Part shown: positions 11,701-21,866 of the stretch, one piece after another
Layout: each line of letters starts with the position of its first letter
Position numbering within the stretch: the stretch's first letter is position 1
NCBI GenBank assembly: GCA_001600455.1
Contig: BCKC01000004.1
Location: 2,902,915 to 2,966,914, forward strand
Direction: 5' to 3'
Source: Endocalyx cinctus
Taxonomy: Eukaryota; Ascomycota; Sordariomycetes; Amphisphaeriales; Apiosporaceae
DNA: 64,000 bases
Made by a program: the position numbers and the translations under genes
Notes under the pieces: generated by a model
Databases searched by the model: none
What the model was told of the DNA's origin: nothing
Seen by the model: only the letters and a program-made list of their open reading frames with translations

Positions 11701-13572
11701 CCGGTAGCACGCCCCGCCAGACAAAGGCAATCGATGTCGCAGTCGCGAGTATCAGAGCAGCCAGCCCAATCCCCTGTCAATCATGTGGAAGAACAGAACA
11801 TAGAAGAGGAACAGCAGTTCGAAGAAGAGCAAAATATGGAAGAGGAACAAGACTTCGAAAAGGATCAAGATGTCGAAGAACAGCATTTCGAAGAGAGGCA
11901 AAACATGGAATATCAAAATATCGAAGCGGAGCCATATTTCGAAGAAGAAAATATGTCTGAGCCACCAAGCCCGGACTCTCCCGAACCAGAATTCAATGAG
12001 GAAGATCAAATCGAATATGAAAATGAAAATCAACATGAAGTCGTTATGGTGGAAGATGACGAGGAAGAAGAAGAAGAGGAAGAGGAGGAGGAAATAGAAG
12101 AGGAAGAGGAAGAGCAAATGGATGAAGAAGAGGCACCTGCTCAACTGGAATACAGTCGTGTGGAACATCCAGACACTACCGAGTACTCTCTGGTCACAAA
12201 GCAATCGAATACCGATCAGACTAACCAAGTGAAACCAACACCGGCCAAGCCAGGGTTCTTTGGGAGCTTTGATATCTTGTCATTCTTCTCATCACCGGCT
12301 GTGCTACCGAAGAAAGAAGAGGCAGGACCATCAACGGTGGGGGTGAACAACGGGCCCAAGACCACTACACGGCCTTTGGCTGAGACGTCTTCACCGAATC
12401 TGCCTCAGAAGTCTATCTGGTCGAGAAGTGGACTTTTTCCTTCGATCCCACAGAAGGAATTCCGACCAAGCCCTGAACGTAGGAACAACCTTTTCTCGCC
12501 AGCCACGATGCTGCCATCAAACGATACAGTGCCTGACACATACGCACCTTCGGATGCCTCCACGCGCTCGCCATCCCGTTCCCCTGCCAAGTCACTTGCA
12601 CCTTCGACCCCGGAACGGCAGCTATTTCCTTCTATCGAACAAAAACAGAACTTCACACCTCGTCCAGGACAATCTAGATCGTCTCTATTCGGGCCAAGCC
12701 GTCCTGGCTCCGCGTCTCGCCAAAGCGAACGAACTATTGACTTGCTACAAATACCGAGCGATGATGAACCACAAGAATCATCGATACTTACGGATACTTC
12801 CGAATACGAGCGGGTGCCTCCCCGCGAAAAGCCATCCCAGTGGGATAGGAATCTCTCGCCTTCAAAGTCTTGCTTCCGCTCCCCGTTAAAGCCGACGACA
12901 CCCGGTCGAGTTGTAGCTTTCGCGGCATCCGCATTATCCCCGCTAGCCCAGGCACAGAGTCGCGCAAATGCGCGGACGCAGAACGGTGGAAATATATTTA
13001 TGAATCAAGGGCCCTCGTTACAGCCCGTGGTCTATGAGGGTAAGGAGAATCAGCCAATCTTTTCGTCTCAAATCAACAATCAGAAGAGCATCAGAGCCAA
13101 CGTCAGTACAGATAAACCAGCGCCGCGAGAGAAACCACAGCCGGGGCCGTCAACTCGCCCAGAGCCGTCAGCCCGCACAAAGCCATCAACTCGTCCGGAG
13201 CCGTCGATCCCGCAGCCCCTCTCCCGGACAGAATGGACGAGAGAACACTGGGTTCTGCTCGACGAAATTCTGCAGCTTCGGCGGAAGATGGACCATGTCC
13301 GGTTCGGCCAGCTCTGCCCCCTACCACCTGACAACCAGCGGCGATCGACGCCGATGCTGGGGAAGGAAGTCACCGCCAGCGGAGAGAGGTTGCTGCTTGA
13401 GTCCTGGCACCTCGACGTCGTCGAGGCCTTCCGTTACGAGGTCGGCGGATGGGACGTGGTCCCCCTCGCTAAGAGGCTATTCGCCCTCATCATCGGCGAG
13501 GAGAAACGCAGGGCTGGAAAGGTTGGCAAGGGGAAAGGAGTCGTTCGTAATACCCTTGCTAGCGCCGCTTAA
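8728..13572 (+). CDS. Large AT-hook, mostly disordered nuclear protein
   Basis: A single 1614-aa open frame. Two AT-hook motifs, KRGRPRR near residue 138 and KRGRPRK near residue 230, predict binding to the minor groove of AT-rich DNA. Most of the chain is low-complexity Ser/Pro/Arg sequence with many SP and TP sites, as in CDK-regulated chromatin proteins. A motif of the form DDSFS-I-D-IL-AATP occurs twice (coding bases about 10190-10240 and 10285-10340). An acidic tract of Glu-rich repeats lies around 11790-12130, including a run of over ten Glu. The only part that looks folded is the last ~120 residues, starting near RTEWTREHWVLLDEIL and ending with AKRLFALIIGEEKR. I do not recognise an orthologue. 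A chromatin or nuclear-architecture role is inferred from the AT-hooks alone. Confidence 0.85.
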   Translation: MSDFGLDLPSSPDPLADEVPSSARPSSRRILKTLPRNGLSTLSIPQSTSSRKTSPIRQSPRKQTFELDVGNDLSPQKILVTVEAEEDLIRGRGVGRRLFNSVSPSRSPRRRQAATTTTVPLNDEPGMSGADGNTPRKRGRPRRTSNGTPMPRKRAGTPIQRKSKQARKSTDLTSEADIPSDVLTEKDANGGEPTPKPKKTRVRKTPKKPSASSTVPSSQISSKATGRKRGRPRKALIPDEVALLAEERREASQLAAEAALAQTDPELLESVGDIPSETGRYDNSDNVFDGQFSDLPPRRSSPTPTPMDTSFTRRGNQSIQHPSQSPDRPTHNEIEEGENATVSEDYRFEEAGTDFDSDFGPVDGATYNGQDNITHASDFSMIAMESLPSFHANVSRVSPALEDIGEETSLIINQSLRSLRESTRSNNEPQPLPDHLPTHDSTMDPSHSIRSFADISKSSVRALSRSPKRPKAMPLSRQLFASKVPHVDDSFSSIPDSILRAATPGRLPMKPTAATDENSDYDDSFSEIADEILAAATPKPPTRSIEPSTNSIANANANTPASQTPGSASRASGSNFASSRLPTPDDTSSSNAGSKEVQDEYGTRQAGPQQPQPAAPSSAFPSDMPSSPPRAARSFTIDRQIAQTNQRRSVTPQLQLSSPQLSPTNKAPHEPSKSPEPQSSARRPTLSPIVRVGRTLQSVVSDRSSPEGRESSLGSPFRGSFSEQAQEPHSDRSRQSSIARSPSQRLTAPIQAMPRRSSSVAALLAQGIRSSVGHRRSTSRDLVGDFENPFGTESRDYSQNASLRRSSFNLQNQTARPNEPALQESFTSSTRAAPPSDDEMDWAANRDVNKEVGAEPPVPEPQRSHNSSIFTTRGSKADAVMLEDDDPADATNGFDAAAAEEPIEEESDNGDMVEDYDDDLDIWDVEASRSSPKKQQQPAPTATQPEAAAPRRNKIPSPWRRPGRRLIYQDEFTSPSQIEIVESPLSEPEERPVARPARQRQSMSQSRVSEQPAQSPVNHVEEQNIEEEQQFEEEQNMEEEQDFEKDQDVEEQHFEERQNMEYQNIEAEPYFEEENMSEPPSPDSPEPEFNEEDQIEYENENQHEVVMVEDDEEEEEEEEEEEIEEEEEEQMDEEEAPAQLEYSRVEHPDTTEYSLVTKQSNTDQTNQVKPTPAKPGFFGSFDILSFFSSPAVLPKKEEAGPSTVGVNNGPKTTTRPLAETSSPNLPQKSIWSRSGLFPSIPQKEFRPSPERRNNLFSPATMLPSNDTVPDTYAPSDASTRSPSRSPAKSLAPSTPERQLFPSIEQKQNFTPRPGQSRSSLFGPSRPGSASRQSERTIDLLQIPSDDEPQESSILTDTSEYERVPPREKPSQWDRNLSPSKSCFRSPLKPTTPGRVVAFAASALSPLAQAQSRANARTQNGGNIFMNQGPSLQPVVYEGKENQPIFSSQINNQKSIRANVSTDKPAPREKPQPGPSTRPEPSARTKPSTRPEPSIPQPLSRTEWTREHWVLLDEILQLRRKMDHVRFGQLCPLPPDNQRRSTPMLGKEVTASGERLLLESWHLDVVEAFRYEVGGWDVVPLAKRLFALIIGEEKRRAGKVGKGKGVVRNTLASAA

Positions 13573-14529
13573 TATTTTGCAATTGGTTCAATTTTCTCCC
13601 TGCGTTTTCAGTTTCGCCGTTGCATTTACGTATATTTTGCATTGGGAGCTACATTTATTTTTATTTTTCAATTTTTTCGCCCTTGGCAAATCCTCGAAGG
13701 GGTTCCATTGTATAGGGACATGAGTTCAAGATACCCTCATAACTTAGTTGTCTCATTCTCGGCGTTATTTTTATTTTATTTTATTTTTTTTTTCGCTCTT
13801 CTATCTTGCCTATATGCCGCCTAGCCTCAGGGGTTTGGTGTGGAGAAGATAGATGCATCAAGACGAAGCCAATTTGTTTGTCGGATTATCAATGAAATGG
13901 CGTTTTATGGTTAGGGGACAGGAAAGTACATAGGAGTAGCATTGATTCGGATGAGATTGTGGTCGTGTTGGATTTGTGGGTGTTGGCGTTTGTATGCCTA
14001 CTATTACGTCGTTACTTCGGTTGTATGAGCAAAAGGAATAAAATGAGACAAGTACATAGATACATATACATACATGCATAACTCATCGAACTATCAAAAG
14101 TCGGAGTTGCTAAGAATGTACAAAATGGAAATATCTATTAAAACTACACAGAATTCTTATGAGCGAGAATATATGTGATCAAAAACTTGCTGATATCTTG
14201 ATATCTGATGACCTTTGTTTGTTTTTTTACGAGATGACAAGGCGACAAAGTGCTATTCATTTTCGGAATTCTATCTTGTTTCAAGTAATAAATAGTATGT
14301 GTAGTCACCTCTATACCTAATATTACATTTGTTGTTGTTTTTTTACGTACGACGCAACAGGATAACATTACTGAGGGGTTCTTCTCGCATAAAAAAATAT
14401 TATCCTGCAAGGCCTTTTCTTCTTTTTATTTGCCTATTGCGGTCGAGGAATTTCACACGATTCACATCCTAATTTTTTTTTTTTTCTTCCGTCGTCTTTC
14501 TCCCCGCCTCTACTTCTTCTTCTTTTCTT
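13573..14529. other. Convergent intergenic region
   Basis: AT-rich sequence lying between the convergent 3' ends of the AT-hook gene and RPN6, with T runs near 13783 and 14472. No gene seen. It presumably holds both 3' UTRs. Confidence 0.5.
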
Positions 14530-15964
14530 CTATTCCAACATGGAAGCCTGGTTGGTGTACAGGACGTCGACGACGTTACTTAGCTTCTCGATCGTCTGCA
14601 GGGCAGCGTCGTACGTCTCGTCGCGGTGGGTCTCGTCGTAGATGATGAGGCAGCCGGCGCCCTGGTCGAGGACGCCGATGATGACCTTGTCGAGGATCAT
14701 CTGGGAGAGCTTGCGCTCGACCTGCTGGGTGTCGAGGCCGACCATGCGGGCGATGTGGGCGATCTCGACGCGGCTGAAGGGCTCGATGACCTTGATGAGG
14801 TTCTGCTCCAGCATGGCGTCGTACAGGCGGCGGAGGTGGTTCCGGATGAAGGCGTCGCTGCCGAGCTCGTACCGGTACTTGGACAGGGCGCGCTCGTACT
14901 CCTCGAGGGACCGGTTCGAGTGGGCGCGGGCGATGGCCTTCATGGCCTCGAGGTTCTGGCCGGCGTACTTTTGGGCCTGCTTCGAGGCCATCAGGTTGTT
15001 CACGTCGTCGACGAGGTTCAGCATGATCTTGCAGAGGAGCATGTACTGCAGCGCGGCGGTGGCCTTGGCCGTCTCGTCCTGGGTGTGGTACCCGTCGAGG
15101 GCCTCGATGAAGTACGAGTAGGCCGTGTTGAAGTCCTGGTCCATCGTGTGCAGCATGCCCGACTGCATGTCGAGGTTGGCCTGCAGCAGCGGCGGCGTGT
15201 AGACCGAGGCCGCGCTCGTCCGGGCGCTCGTCAGGGCCGCCCGCGCCTTCGAGTTGTTCCCGAGCGCGTGGTAGACGCGCGACTCGAGCAGCTGCACCTC
15301 GACGAGGACCAGCTTGTCGTCCAGCCGCTTCAGCTCCCGGAGCAGGCCGTTGATCAGCGTCAGGGCGTCGTAGTACGACTGCTTCGCCATGTACAGCGTC
15401 ACCAGCCGGGTCTCGAGGTTCTGCCGCAGGAACCCTCTTCGCTCCGACGTGGCCCATTCTATGCACGACTTGGTCACGGCGATCTGGATTTCGGTCGTAT
15501 TGGGGATGGCTTCGAAGAGGTCGAGGAGTTGGCGGACTGTTGGGTGGTAGTGGTTATCAGTTAGCTAGGAGTCGAGCTGGGTATTTCTTTTTGAAGGGCA
15601 GCAAGCTTGAGGATAGTAAGACGTACCTAATTTCGCCGTCTTGGCTTTGGCGAAGCTCGATAACACGGTTCTGCTAGTAGTGACGAGCTCAACGAGCTCC
15701 TGTGGCTTCCTAGAAAGGCAGAGAGAAAGAAGGTTAGACTCACACACGACCACAGGACAAAAAAATAGTGCAGGGTATGAATCGGTCTTACTTCTCATCT
15801 CGGTATAACTCGCCTAAGCTGAGGAGAGCTGTCTCGTATTCTTTCACGGCGGCTTCTGATGTGACGGAGGGAGGCTTCGAAATGATCTCCTTGTAAATAG
15901 CTTCGGCTTTGCGCGGGTCGGAACAGCTCTTAGCTTCCTTCACCGAAGGTGTATTTGTGGCCAT
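14530..15964 (-). CDS. RPN6: 26S proteasome regulatory lid subunit RPN6 (PSMD11)
   Basis: Structural clamp between proteasome lid, base and 20S core. Reading on the minus strand, exons are 15964-15792, 15709-15627 and 15536-14530, giving 420 aa. This matches the family length of about 420. The N-terminus forms helical PSMD11 repeats with the signature SSFAKAKTAKLVRQLLDLF across the second splice. The middle carries TPR-like helices, and the C-terminal half is a PCI domain (YRYELGSDAFIRNHLRRLYDAML onward, winged helix around IEIAHIARMVGL-type sequence). Both introns (82 and 90 nt) have GTAAGA or GTACGT donors. Third codon positions are strongly G/C-rich in the last exon, which creates long open frames on the opposite strand. 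Confidence 0.97.
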
Positions 15965-16710
15965 AGTTCTGATTATTCTTTATTTTTGTTTACGGAGAAG
16001 ATAGAAAAGGGAGGTGTGCGCAATTTCTCGGTACGTTATGGGGAGGGTAGATTATAATTTATTTTTGATACAAGCGTTATAATAACCCGATTATGACGAA
16101 ATACGGATGGATAAATTGGTTTAGGTTGTATATGATGTCGAAATGGAAACGAAATCTCCAGCCTCGTTAGATGCGGCTAGGTTAAAGGTGGTGGTACTTA
16201 ACAGGCAGAGGTCTTACTACGTACTACTCCGTACATAGCGTACTTTGCTCCAAGCTTAGCTTTCAAGGTTCCTTGTTGTGGGGCAGATTACCTAATTACG
16301 TAGAACTACAAAATCGGTACTAAAATGTACAAGTATGTACTCCCGGAGTTAGTGGGGTCAAAGACTTAAAATAGACTTCATTTTTTACACATGCAAATTA
16401 TCATCGAAATAATTATTATCGAATCTTCTTTAATTGTAAAATGAGATTCGATAGAATGAATTGATCGGGAAGTTAGTTTCATCCTTCTTGTCTGATTGCT
16501 GTTGTTGTTGTTGTTGCTGCTGCTGCCACCGCTGCCACAATTGGCTCCTGAAAGTTAACATTCTTAGTCGTTGATTTACGTCAGTGTCTACCCCTATTCA
16601 TCCACCCATTCTGTGGCAATTTAAGCAAAGGTCTACTTACTCCCTTTAGCTCCTACTAGATAATCGTGATAGTTATTAAGGTGAGAATGAAGTAGATTAA
16701 ATACTGAGTA

Positions 16711-16752
16711 CTACCTTAGGTAGGTAGATACCTAAGTAAACACTTAGGTAAA
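16711..16752. repeat. TACCTAAGGTA-type palindromic cluster
   Basis: Several overlapping copies of CTTAGGTAGGTAG, TACCTAAG and CTTAGGTA occur within about 40 bp. The same word family recurs at 56090-56150 and around 60115-60400. Confidence 0.6.
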
Positions 16753-16900
16753 TAAACCGAAGGTACGGAGTATATACGAGAGTATATACGCCATATCTTT
16801 CAAAGTTAAATGGTGTTTCTATGAGTGTTTACCGCGGTATAGAGTCACTGTTCCTTCTGGTATCTCAATCCAGTAGGCAGATGCCTCCCAGGAGGAACTT

Positions 16901-16969
16901 CTCTCTTTTCTCTTCTCTTCTCCTCTCTTCTCTTCTCCTCTCTCTCTCTCTCTCTCAAAAAAAAAAAAA
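16901..16969. repeat. CT-rich microsatellite followed by A run
   Basis: An imperfect CTCTT repeat changes into pure CT and ends in about thirteen A residues. Confidence 0.9.
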
Positions 16970-17428
16970 GGTATTCTGCATAGACATATATTAATTGAAA
17001 GTGGGCTACTACTATCGCGCCGGCCCCTCAGCCGCGGCTTCCGGTACCGCCATGACTCCCGGTAATACCGCGCCTGACGCCACCACGGCTGGCACAGCTG
17101 CGGTTGGCATTCTTCACTTGCTATTATTGTGCTGCTGTATATACATTACTTGCATCATTAGAAAACTCTCGTTGATGCGGTTGGAATGATATGATATGTC
17201 GTTAAGAAGCCTCATTAGGCTATGCTGCACGGAATATGATACTTCCTAGAAATTATATCAAATTGAAGTGTTGGATATGTCACTAGAATTGGACAATACA
17301 AGCAGCAGAATGATAATGCTCATATGATCATGCAGTATGATCGCTTAGGTATTGTACAGAGATATATTGCCGCTTTCCTATCCCACGTCTCCGAGACGTA
17401 TTATTAGAACAAGAGTCTTGGGTAAGCA

Positions 17429-18543
17429 TCATGTGGCTTCCTCGGCATCTCGTTCAGCGTCACCGTCATCCATGATGCCATTCTCCACGGGAGTCTGAAG
17501 CCAGCCCTTAGCGTCGACCTCGCGAATGCTATCCTTGAAGATCTCCCCCATCATGTTCCAACCTTCCCAGGTAGGATGCATGTTATCGGACTTGATGAAC
17601 TCGCGCGTCACGCGGCCCGGCATCCCCTGGTCGTAGTGCTGCTCGGCCATGGCGACCGGCTTCCCCTCGCGCTGCAGATCGACGGCCGCCTGGCGGATCT
17701 GGGCGTTGACGCTCTTGATGCAGCGCTCGAAGGTCTTGTCCGGGCTCGTCACCAGCGTCGACAAGATCACCGTCGCCCGAGGCGAGGCCTCGAACAGGAA
17801 ATCGACCAGGTCGCGCGTATGGTCTAGCGCGTGCGCCGACCCCCAGTTTTCTTCTTGGAAGCAGTCGCTCGAACCGGCGTTGATAATGATCAGGTTCGGC
17901 TGCATCTCCGGTACGGCTTCCTGGGCCTTCTCGTGGAGGATCTTGATCGGGGTGGCGGGGTACGCCTGCACGTCGTTGTCTTTGAAATCGCCGAAGCGGT
18001 TCTGCATCTCATGTTAGCAAAAAAAAAAAAAGAAATTGAAGTGTTAGAAGGTAATGCGATCGAGTCCCATAAGCTCCTAACGAAAAGGCGAAACCTACGC
18101 TTCCGACGCAATTCACGGGATTTCCAAGAGATACCAGCCACTCTCGAAGCTGCATACGGTATGCTGACTGCGGCGGATCACCTAGAGTCATAGATGCGCC
18201 GATGAACATCACCCGGAGTGGGATGCCCCCTGCTATGGCTCCATCGTTGAGCTTCTCCTCGGGCTCCTTCCCTAACTTATCCTCGGGTTCCTGTCCTAGC
18301 TTATTCCACTGGTCACGTATGCCATCAGTATCGACAGTGCCAGACCCCCACAAGGCCACTATATCGGAAAAGTAAGTATATAGTAATATTCTTTTATCCT
18401 CGAAGTTGCTAGTCTGACTTACTCAATAACAGCAAGACCACAGAAACAGCGGCGGCAGCCTTATACCAGGGAGGTATGTGCATCTTATCCCACGCGGAAT
18501 TCTGCCTCCATTGCCTAGCGGCGGCGCGAAACGGGACCAACAT
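17429..18543 (-). CDS. Membrane-anchored SGNH/GDSL-type hydrolase
   Basis: Likely an esterase or acyl hydrolase. Minus-strand exons are 18543-18423, 18358-18099 and 18001-17429 (317 aa). Splices are in frame with donors GTAAGT and GTAGGT. The first exon plus the second junction encode a hydrophobic helix at about residues 29-44 (WYKAAAAVSVVLLLLM), preceded by basic residues, consistent with a type II signal anchor. Block I is IGASMT, with the nucleophile Ser near residue 97. Block III is NAGSSDC, and block V is DNMHP with the catalytic Asp/His. Across the second splice the sequence reads CVGSNRFGDFKDND, which matches the VGS...DND pattern of fungal SGNH proteins and supports the model. Substrate is unknown. 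Confidence 0.85.
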
Positions 18544-19381
18544 CTTCTACATATAAAGCTATCGTTTCTTTGAAGTTGAGAGTGGGACTAATATGCCATC
18601 AACGTCGAAATCAGTTACATTATCGTGTTTATTCAAGATTGGGGAATTTCAGGGGGAGGATCCGCGTTTACACTACCACACTAGAACTAGAGCCAAGATC
18701 TTGGCGTCATCGCGGACTACCTTGTCAGCTTATTTGCCCTACGGGTAGCCGGCACAGTACAGGAAAACTAGCTGACAAGGGATAGACTATCTATCGAAGC
18801 GGTCGGATTCGGCAGAATTCACGTTGTAGCTCGTTACAGATCTTAGCAGCGACGTCGAGGTGAAGGATTATTTACATTATCCCTACTCAAATGACTAGAC
18901 TTACGTGGTTGATTCCATTCCCGAAAGACACCCTTATCTCCGTACGGTAGTGTAGTTAATATCCGCTATACACAGTAGTCAATACTAGGATGAGGTATGC
19001 TTGGCGTCGAAGATTCCTTCGCCAAATGATTCCAGCAACTCTATGCTACCGGGAAGCCAACGCAATATTTTATCCTGACCTCCCTATATAATTTCTGTTC
19101 CGTGTTGTCAAGGCAAAATTATACGATATAGAATCATCATGCTAATGAGGCATACATTGTTGAAAAGCCGCTGAGATATAACACGGAGACAAGGCCTCGT
19201 CCGATGACCAAGAGATGGTATCGGTAATTATACCTAGATTCGTTTATATTCATGTCAGTATTATGATATATGCTATATAGAAACAATGATTTGAACTATA
19301 CCTTGGTAATTCATGTAGAGTAGTTTCTGTAGAGTGAAGAGGACTCAGGAAGCAAATCGGATGAGTAGGAGTGTATGTTAA
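18544..19381. other. Intergenic region
   Basis: I see no gene or clear repeat in this stretch. It separates the 5' end of the SGNH hydrolase gene from the 3' end of the ankyrin gene. Confidence 0.45.
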
Positions 19382-20173
19382 TTAGCGATTCATACGGTGA
19401 AGTATTACCATTTGGCCCATTCCCTCGGCAAGTTCTCTGGAGGTTTTTCCTTGGCCGTCCCTCAAATCGAGATCAGCACCTGCGTCGATTAGAAGCAAAG
19501 CCGTTTGAACGTGACCGTGGCGAATGGCCTTGTGCAAGGCACTCCCGACCTCCTCGTCCGTCTCTTTATCCATAGGATCTTCGACCCCAACCTCGTCCAC
19601 GCTCGCTCCTTCGCTGAGTAGATATCGTACTATTTGCGTATGGCCGGCCTCGGCGGCCAGAACGATAGCACCGCTGTTTTCGAGCCACGCGCCGTAGTCC
19701 AGCAGCAGCCGCACGGCGTCCAAGTGCCCCTTTTCCGCCGTGGCGGCCAGGATGGTCTTGTAGTCGTCCACCATGTTGAGGTTGGGGTTAGCCCCGTGCT
19801 CGAGGCAGAATTTTGCCCAGTCCAGATGGTTCGAAGTCGCGGCTAAGCCGAGGACGTCTCCGTACCACGGGATGAAAAAATCGATATCCACGGCCTGGGC
19901 TTCGATGAGAAGCTTATAGCTGGAAAAGGAGCCGTTCTCGGCGATGGAAGTCATGACCGCCTCTGATACCGGGGCGCCGCGCTCAATACACAAGGCGACC
20001 ACGTCGATGGCGTCGTTGGCGGCCGCCGTGTTCAGTATGGCAGATAATAGGTTCGTCGAGTCTGTCCCGTTACCAACGCGGCCCCTTAACAGCTCCTCTA
20101 TTATATAGCGTTTGTTGTTAATACAGGCCTCCGAAATGTCCGCGTCCAGTTGCGGTTTGTTTTGTCTATCCAT
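19382..20173 (-). CDS. Small ankyrin-repeat protein
   Basis: An intronless 263-aa protein. It is built almost wholly of ankyrin repeats; the clearest are HLDAVRLLLDYGAWLENS, HTQIVRYLLSEGASVDE and GSALHKAIRHGHVQTALLLIDAGADLDLRDGQGKTSRELA-type units, with more degenerate ones before them. There is no signal peptide or extra domain, so it is likely a cytoplasmic or nuclear binding protein. It lies 1.7 kb downstream of the large NLR-ankyrin gene on the same strand. Whether the two share descent is not visible by eye, because this protein's repeats are not obviously closer to those than to any ankyrin. Confidence 0.8.
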   Translation of the reverse strand: MDRQNKPQLDADISEACINNKRYIIEELLRGRVGNGTDSTNLLSAILNTAAANDAIDVVALCIERGAPVSEAVMTSIAENGSFSSYKLLIEAQAVDIDFFIPWYGDVLGLAATSNHLDWAKFCLEHGANPNLNMVDDYKTILAATAEKGHLDAVRLLLDYGAWLENSGAIVLAAEAGHTQIVRYLLSEGASVDEVGVEDPMDKETDEEVGSALHKAIRHGHVQTALLLIDAGADLDLRDGQGKTSRELAEGMGQMVILHRMNR

Positions 20174-21866
20174 GATTGGTGATCTTTGTGTAACACAGTC
20201 TGCCTGACACCGAGCAATACTATCTTAACGGGCAATGTAAGCAAGACAAAAATGGTCGGGTTGGGTAAGCGTCAAGGGAAAATAAGAGAGCCCGGGAAAT
20301 GATTATGAAAATACTGCAAATAAATAAAACAAAACAAACGAAGTTACGTATTGAAGTTGAGAAAACGATATAATCACCAACCGAAATCGCTCAGAGCTGA
20401 AAAAAAAAGACGTTGCTTATACGGTGAGAATCGTGGGGTACATGGGGTCGATACTGCCGTTCCTTAATTCTTTATTCTATTAATAAACGTGTTTGGGTCC
20501 ATGGCTTTGGTAGGTAGCATCCATACGAGAACCTTCTTCTCTCAGGCATTACTTGTTACATACACCATTTGGCGCTGGTTTTTTTTTTTTTTTGTTTATC
20601 AGTTGGGTACCTCTAGGCGACGACGATCCCACTTTTAAAGCATCCAGAGCTGTTTATCGCATTGTCTGACCACCGTATCAGCATTTTTTGTAAGTAAGGG
20701 ATAATTTCTGAATGTCTTTTCTTTCTTTTCAAATTTGTCTTGAAAATATCCATTTTTATTGTCATCTTCTTTGTAAAAAGGAGGGGGAAAAGAACACCAG
20801 GGCGACCGAGCTTGCGGCCGCCAGATGAATTTCCATCTGTGAGATTTTGTCATTTTCTGTTGCCTTTCGCATAATAATAACATCGCAACATTACATTCTT
20901 ATTCCGCAATAACGGCCTCAAAAACTCGGTTGGCTTTTTTTTTTTTTTTCGTGGCCTTGGTGATTACTTTAAAGGTATGGCCCCTGCCTTTATCCATTTT
21001 GACCCCGTCCACTAATCTTTGTCTTCAATAAGATAGATAGTCGTCTAATATCTTGTGTTTTCTAACAGCGGTTCGTTGTCGCGAGACGAGTCCTCCATAA
21101 AGCGCATACTAATTACCGAAAAATCGAAACTACAGAATGTGAATCCGTTTGACCATTATGCCCTCCGCGATTGTTTTATTTGAGTTTAACGGGGGGTATA
21201 CGCACTAGATTCAGACGTATGCTATATTTATTTTCAAGGCACGGTTATGTGTACTTGCTTATAGTGTTATCACACCCGAAAGTTGCCCTCACCTCCTACC
21301 CTGGCCTGATACTCAGTCAGTCGCCGCTTTACTCAGGCACTGCTCAGGCGTACTCAGGAAAATCGCTGAATCTGGTTTAGTCGTTTGTTAACGAATGTTG
21401 TAAATAAAATCATCATGCTTACCATACTAACGCATATATGAGAGTGTTAGAACTTATGAATGTGGATTGGGGCCAGAGATAAGACGTCCTTGAGACCAGC
21501 CTCCCCATTCCGGGAGAGTTACAACCTCTAAGCAATCTATTTTTCGCTGCTCGTTCGAACCCGTAGAGTCCTAAACAAACCTAATTACTACTAATATGAG
21601 GATAAGTTATCCTGAGCAGACCTGATCAAGACTGAGAAAAGCAGTGAGGAGTCACATGGTATCAAGTGACCAGATTGACGTGGTATAATACTTGTCTAGT
21701 CATGGATAACTAGCGAATTATTGCGATAAATACGAGGATTGGGATAAATCATTTGTTTGTGACATTTAGAAAATAAGTCAGTAACTTCAATAACGAAAAA
21801 CTGTCGTCTCAAGCAATAAGCAGCTCAATATACATGATCGCACTCATCCTCTGCCCTAATATGTTA
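20174..21866. other. Intergenic region with T-rich runs and a dispersed repeat
   Basis: No gene is supported. T runs occur near 20580 and 20937. The only structure seen is the 168-bp repeat copy at 21473-21640, about 230 bp beyond the NLR stop codon. Confidence 0.5.
21473..21640 (+). repeat. 168-bp dispersed repeat, copy 1
   Basis: Matches 46747-46914 in inverted orientation over its whole 168 bp with about eight substitutions by my reading and no gaps. Similarity starts at CCAGAGATAAGACGTCC and stops after GACTGAGAAAA. Near the right end it carries an imperfect hairpin (AGGATAAGTTATCCT). No coding potential or target duplication seen; it may be a solo terminal repeat or non-autonomous element. 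Confidence 0.85.

Larger units (their letters stand above)
15965..17428. other. Intergenic region with microsatellites
   Basis: No gene supported. It includes a GTT/GCT trinucleotide repeat at about 16499-16527, a TACCTAAGG-type palindromic cluster at 16711-16752, a CT-rich tract at 16901-16956 and an A run at 16957-16969. A 64-codon Ala/Thr-rich frame at 16995-17189 has no recognisable features and is not called. Confidence 0.5.

Noticed and set aside
11752..12228. 158-aa minus-strand Phe/Leu-rich frame
   Set aside because: Reverse reading of the Glu-rich GAA/GAG repeat of the AT-hook gene.
14626..15564. 312-aa plus-strand open frame
   Set aside because: It is antisense to the last exon of RPN6 and arises from that exon's G/C-rich third positions. 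Composition is Val/Leu/Asp/Gly-rich with no motif.
21473..21640. tRNA-derived SINE idea, from GTTCGAACCC inside the 168-bp repeat
   Set aside because: The word resembles a pol III B box, but no A box lies at the proper distance and the tRNA arms do not pair.
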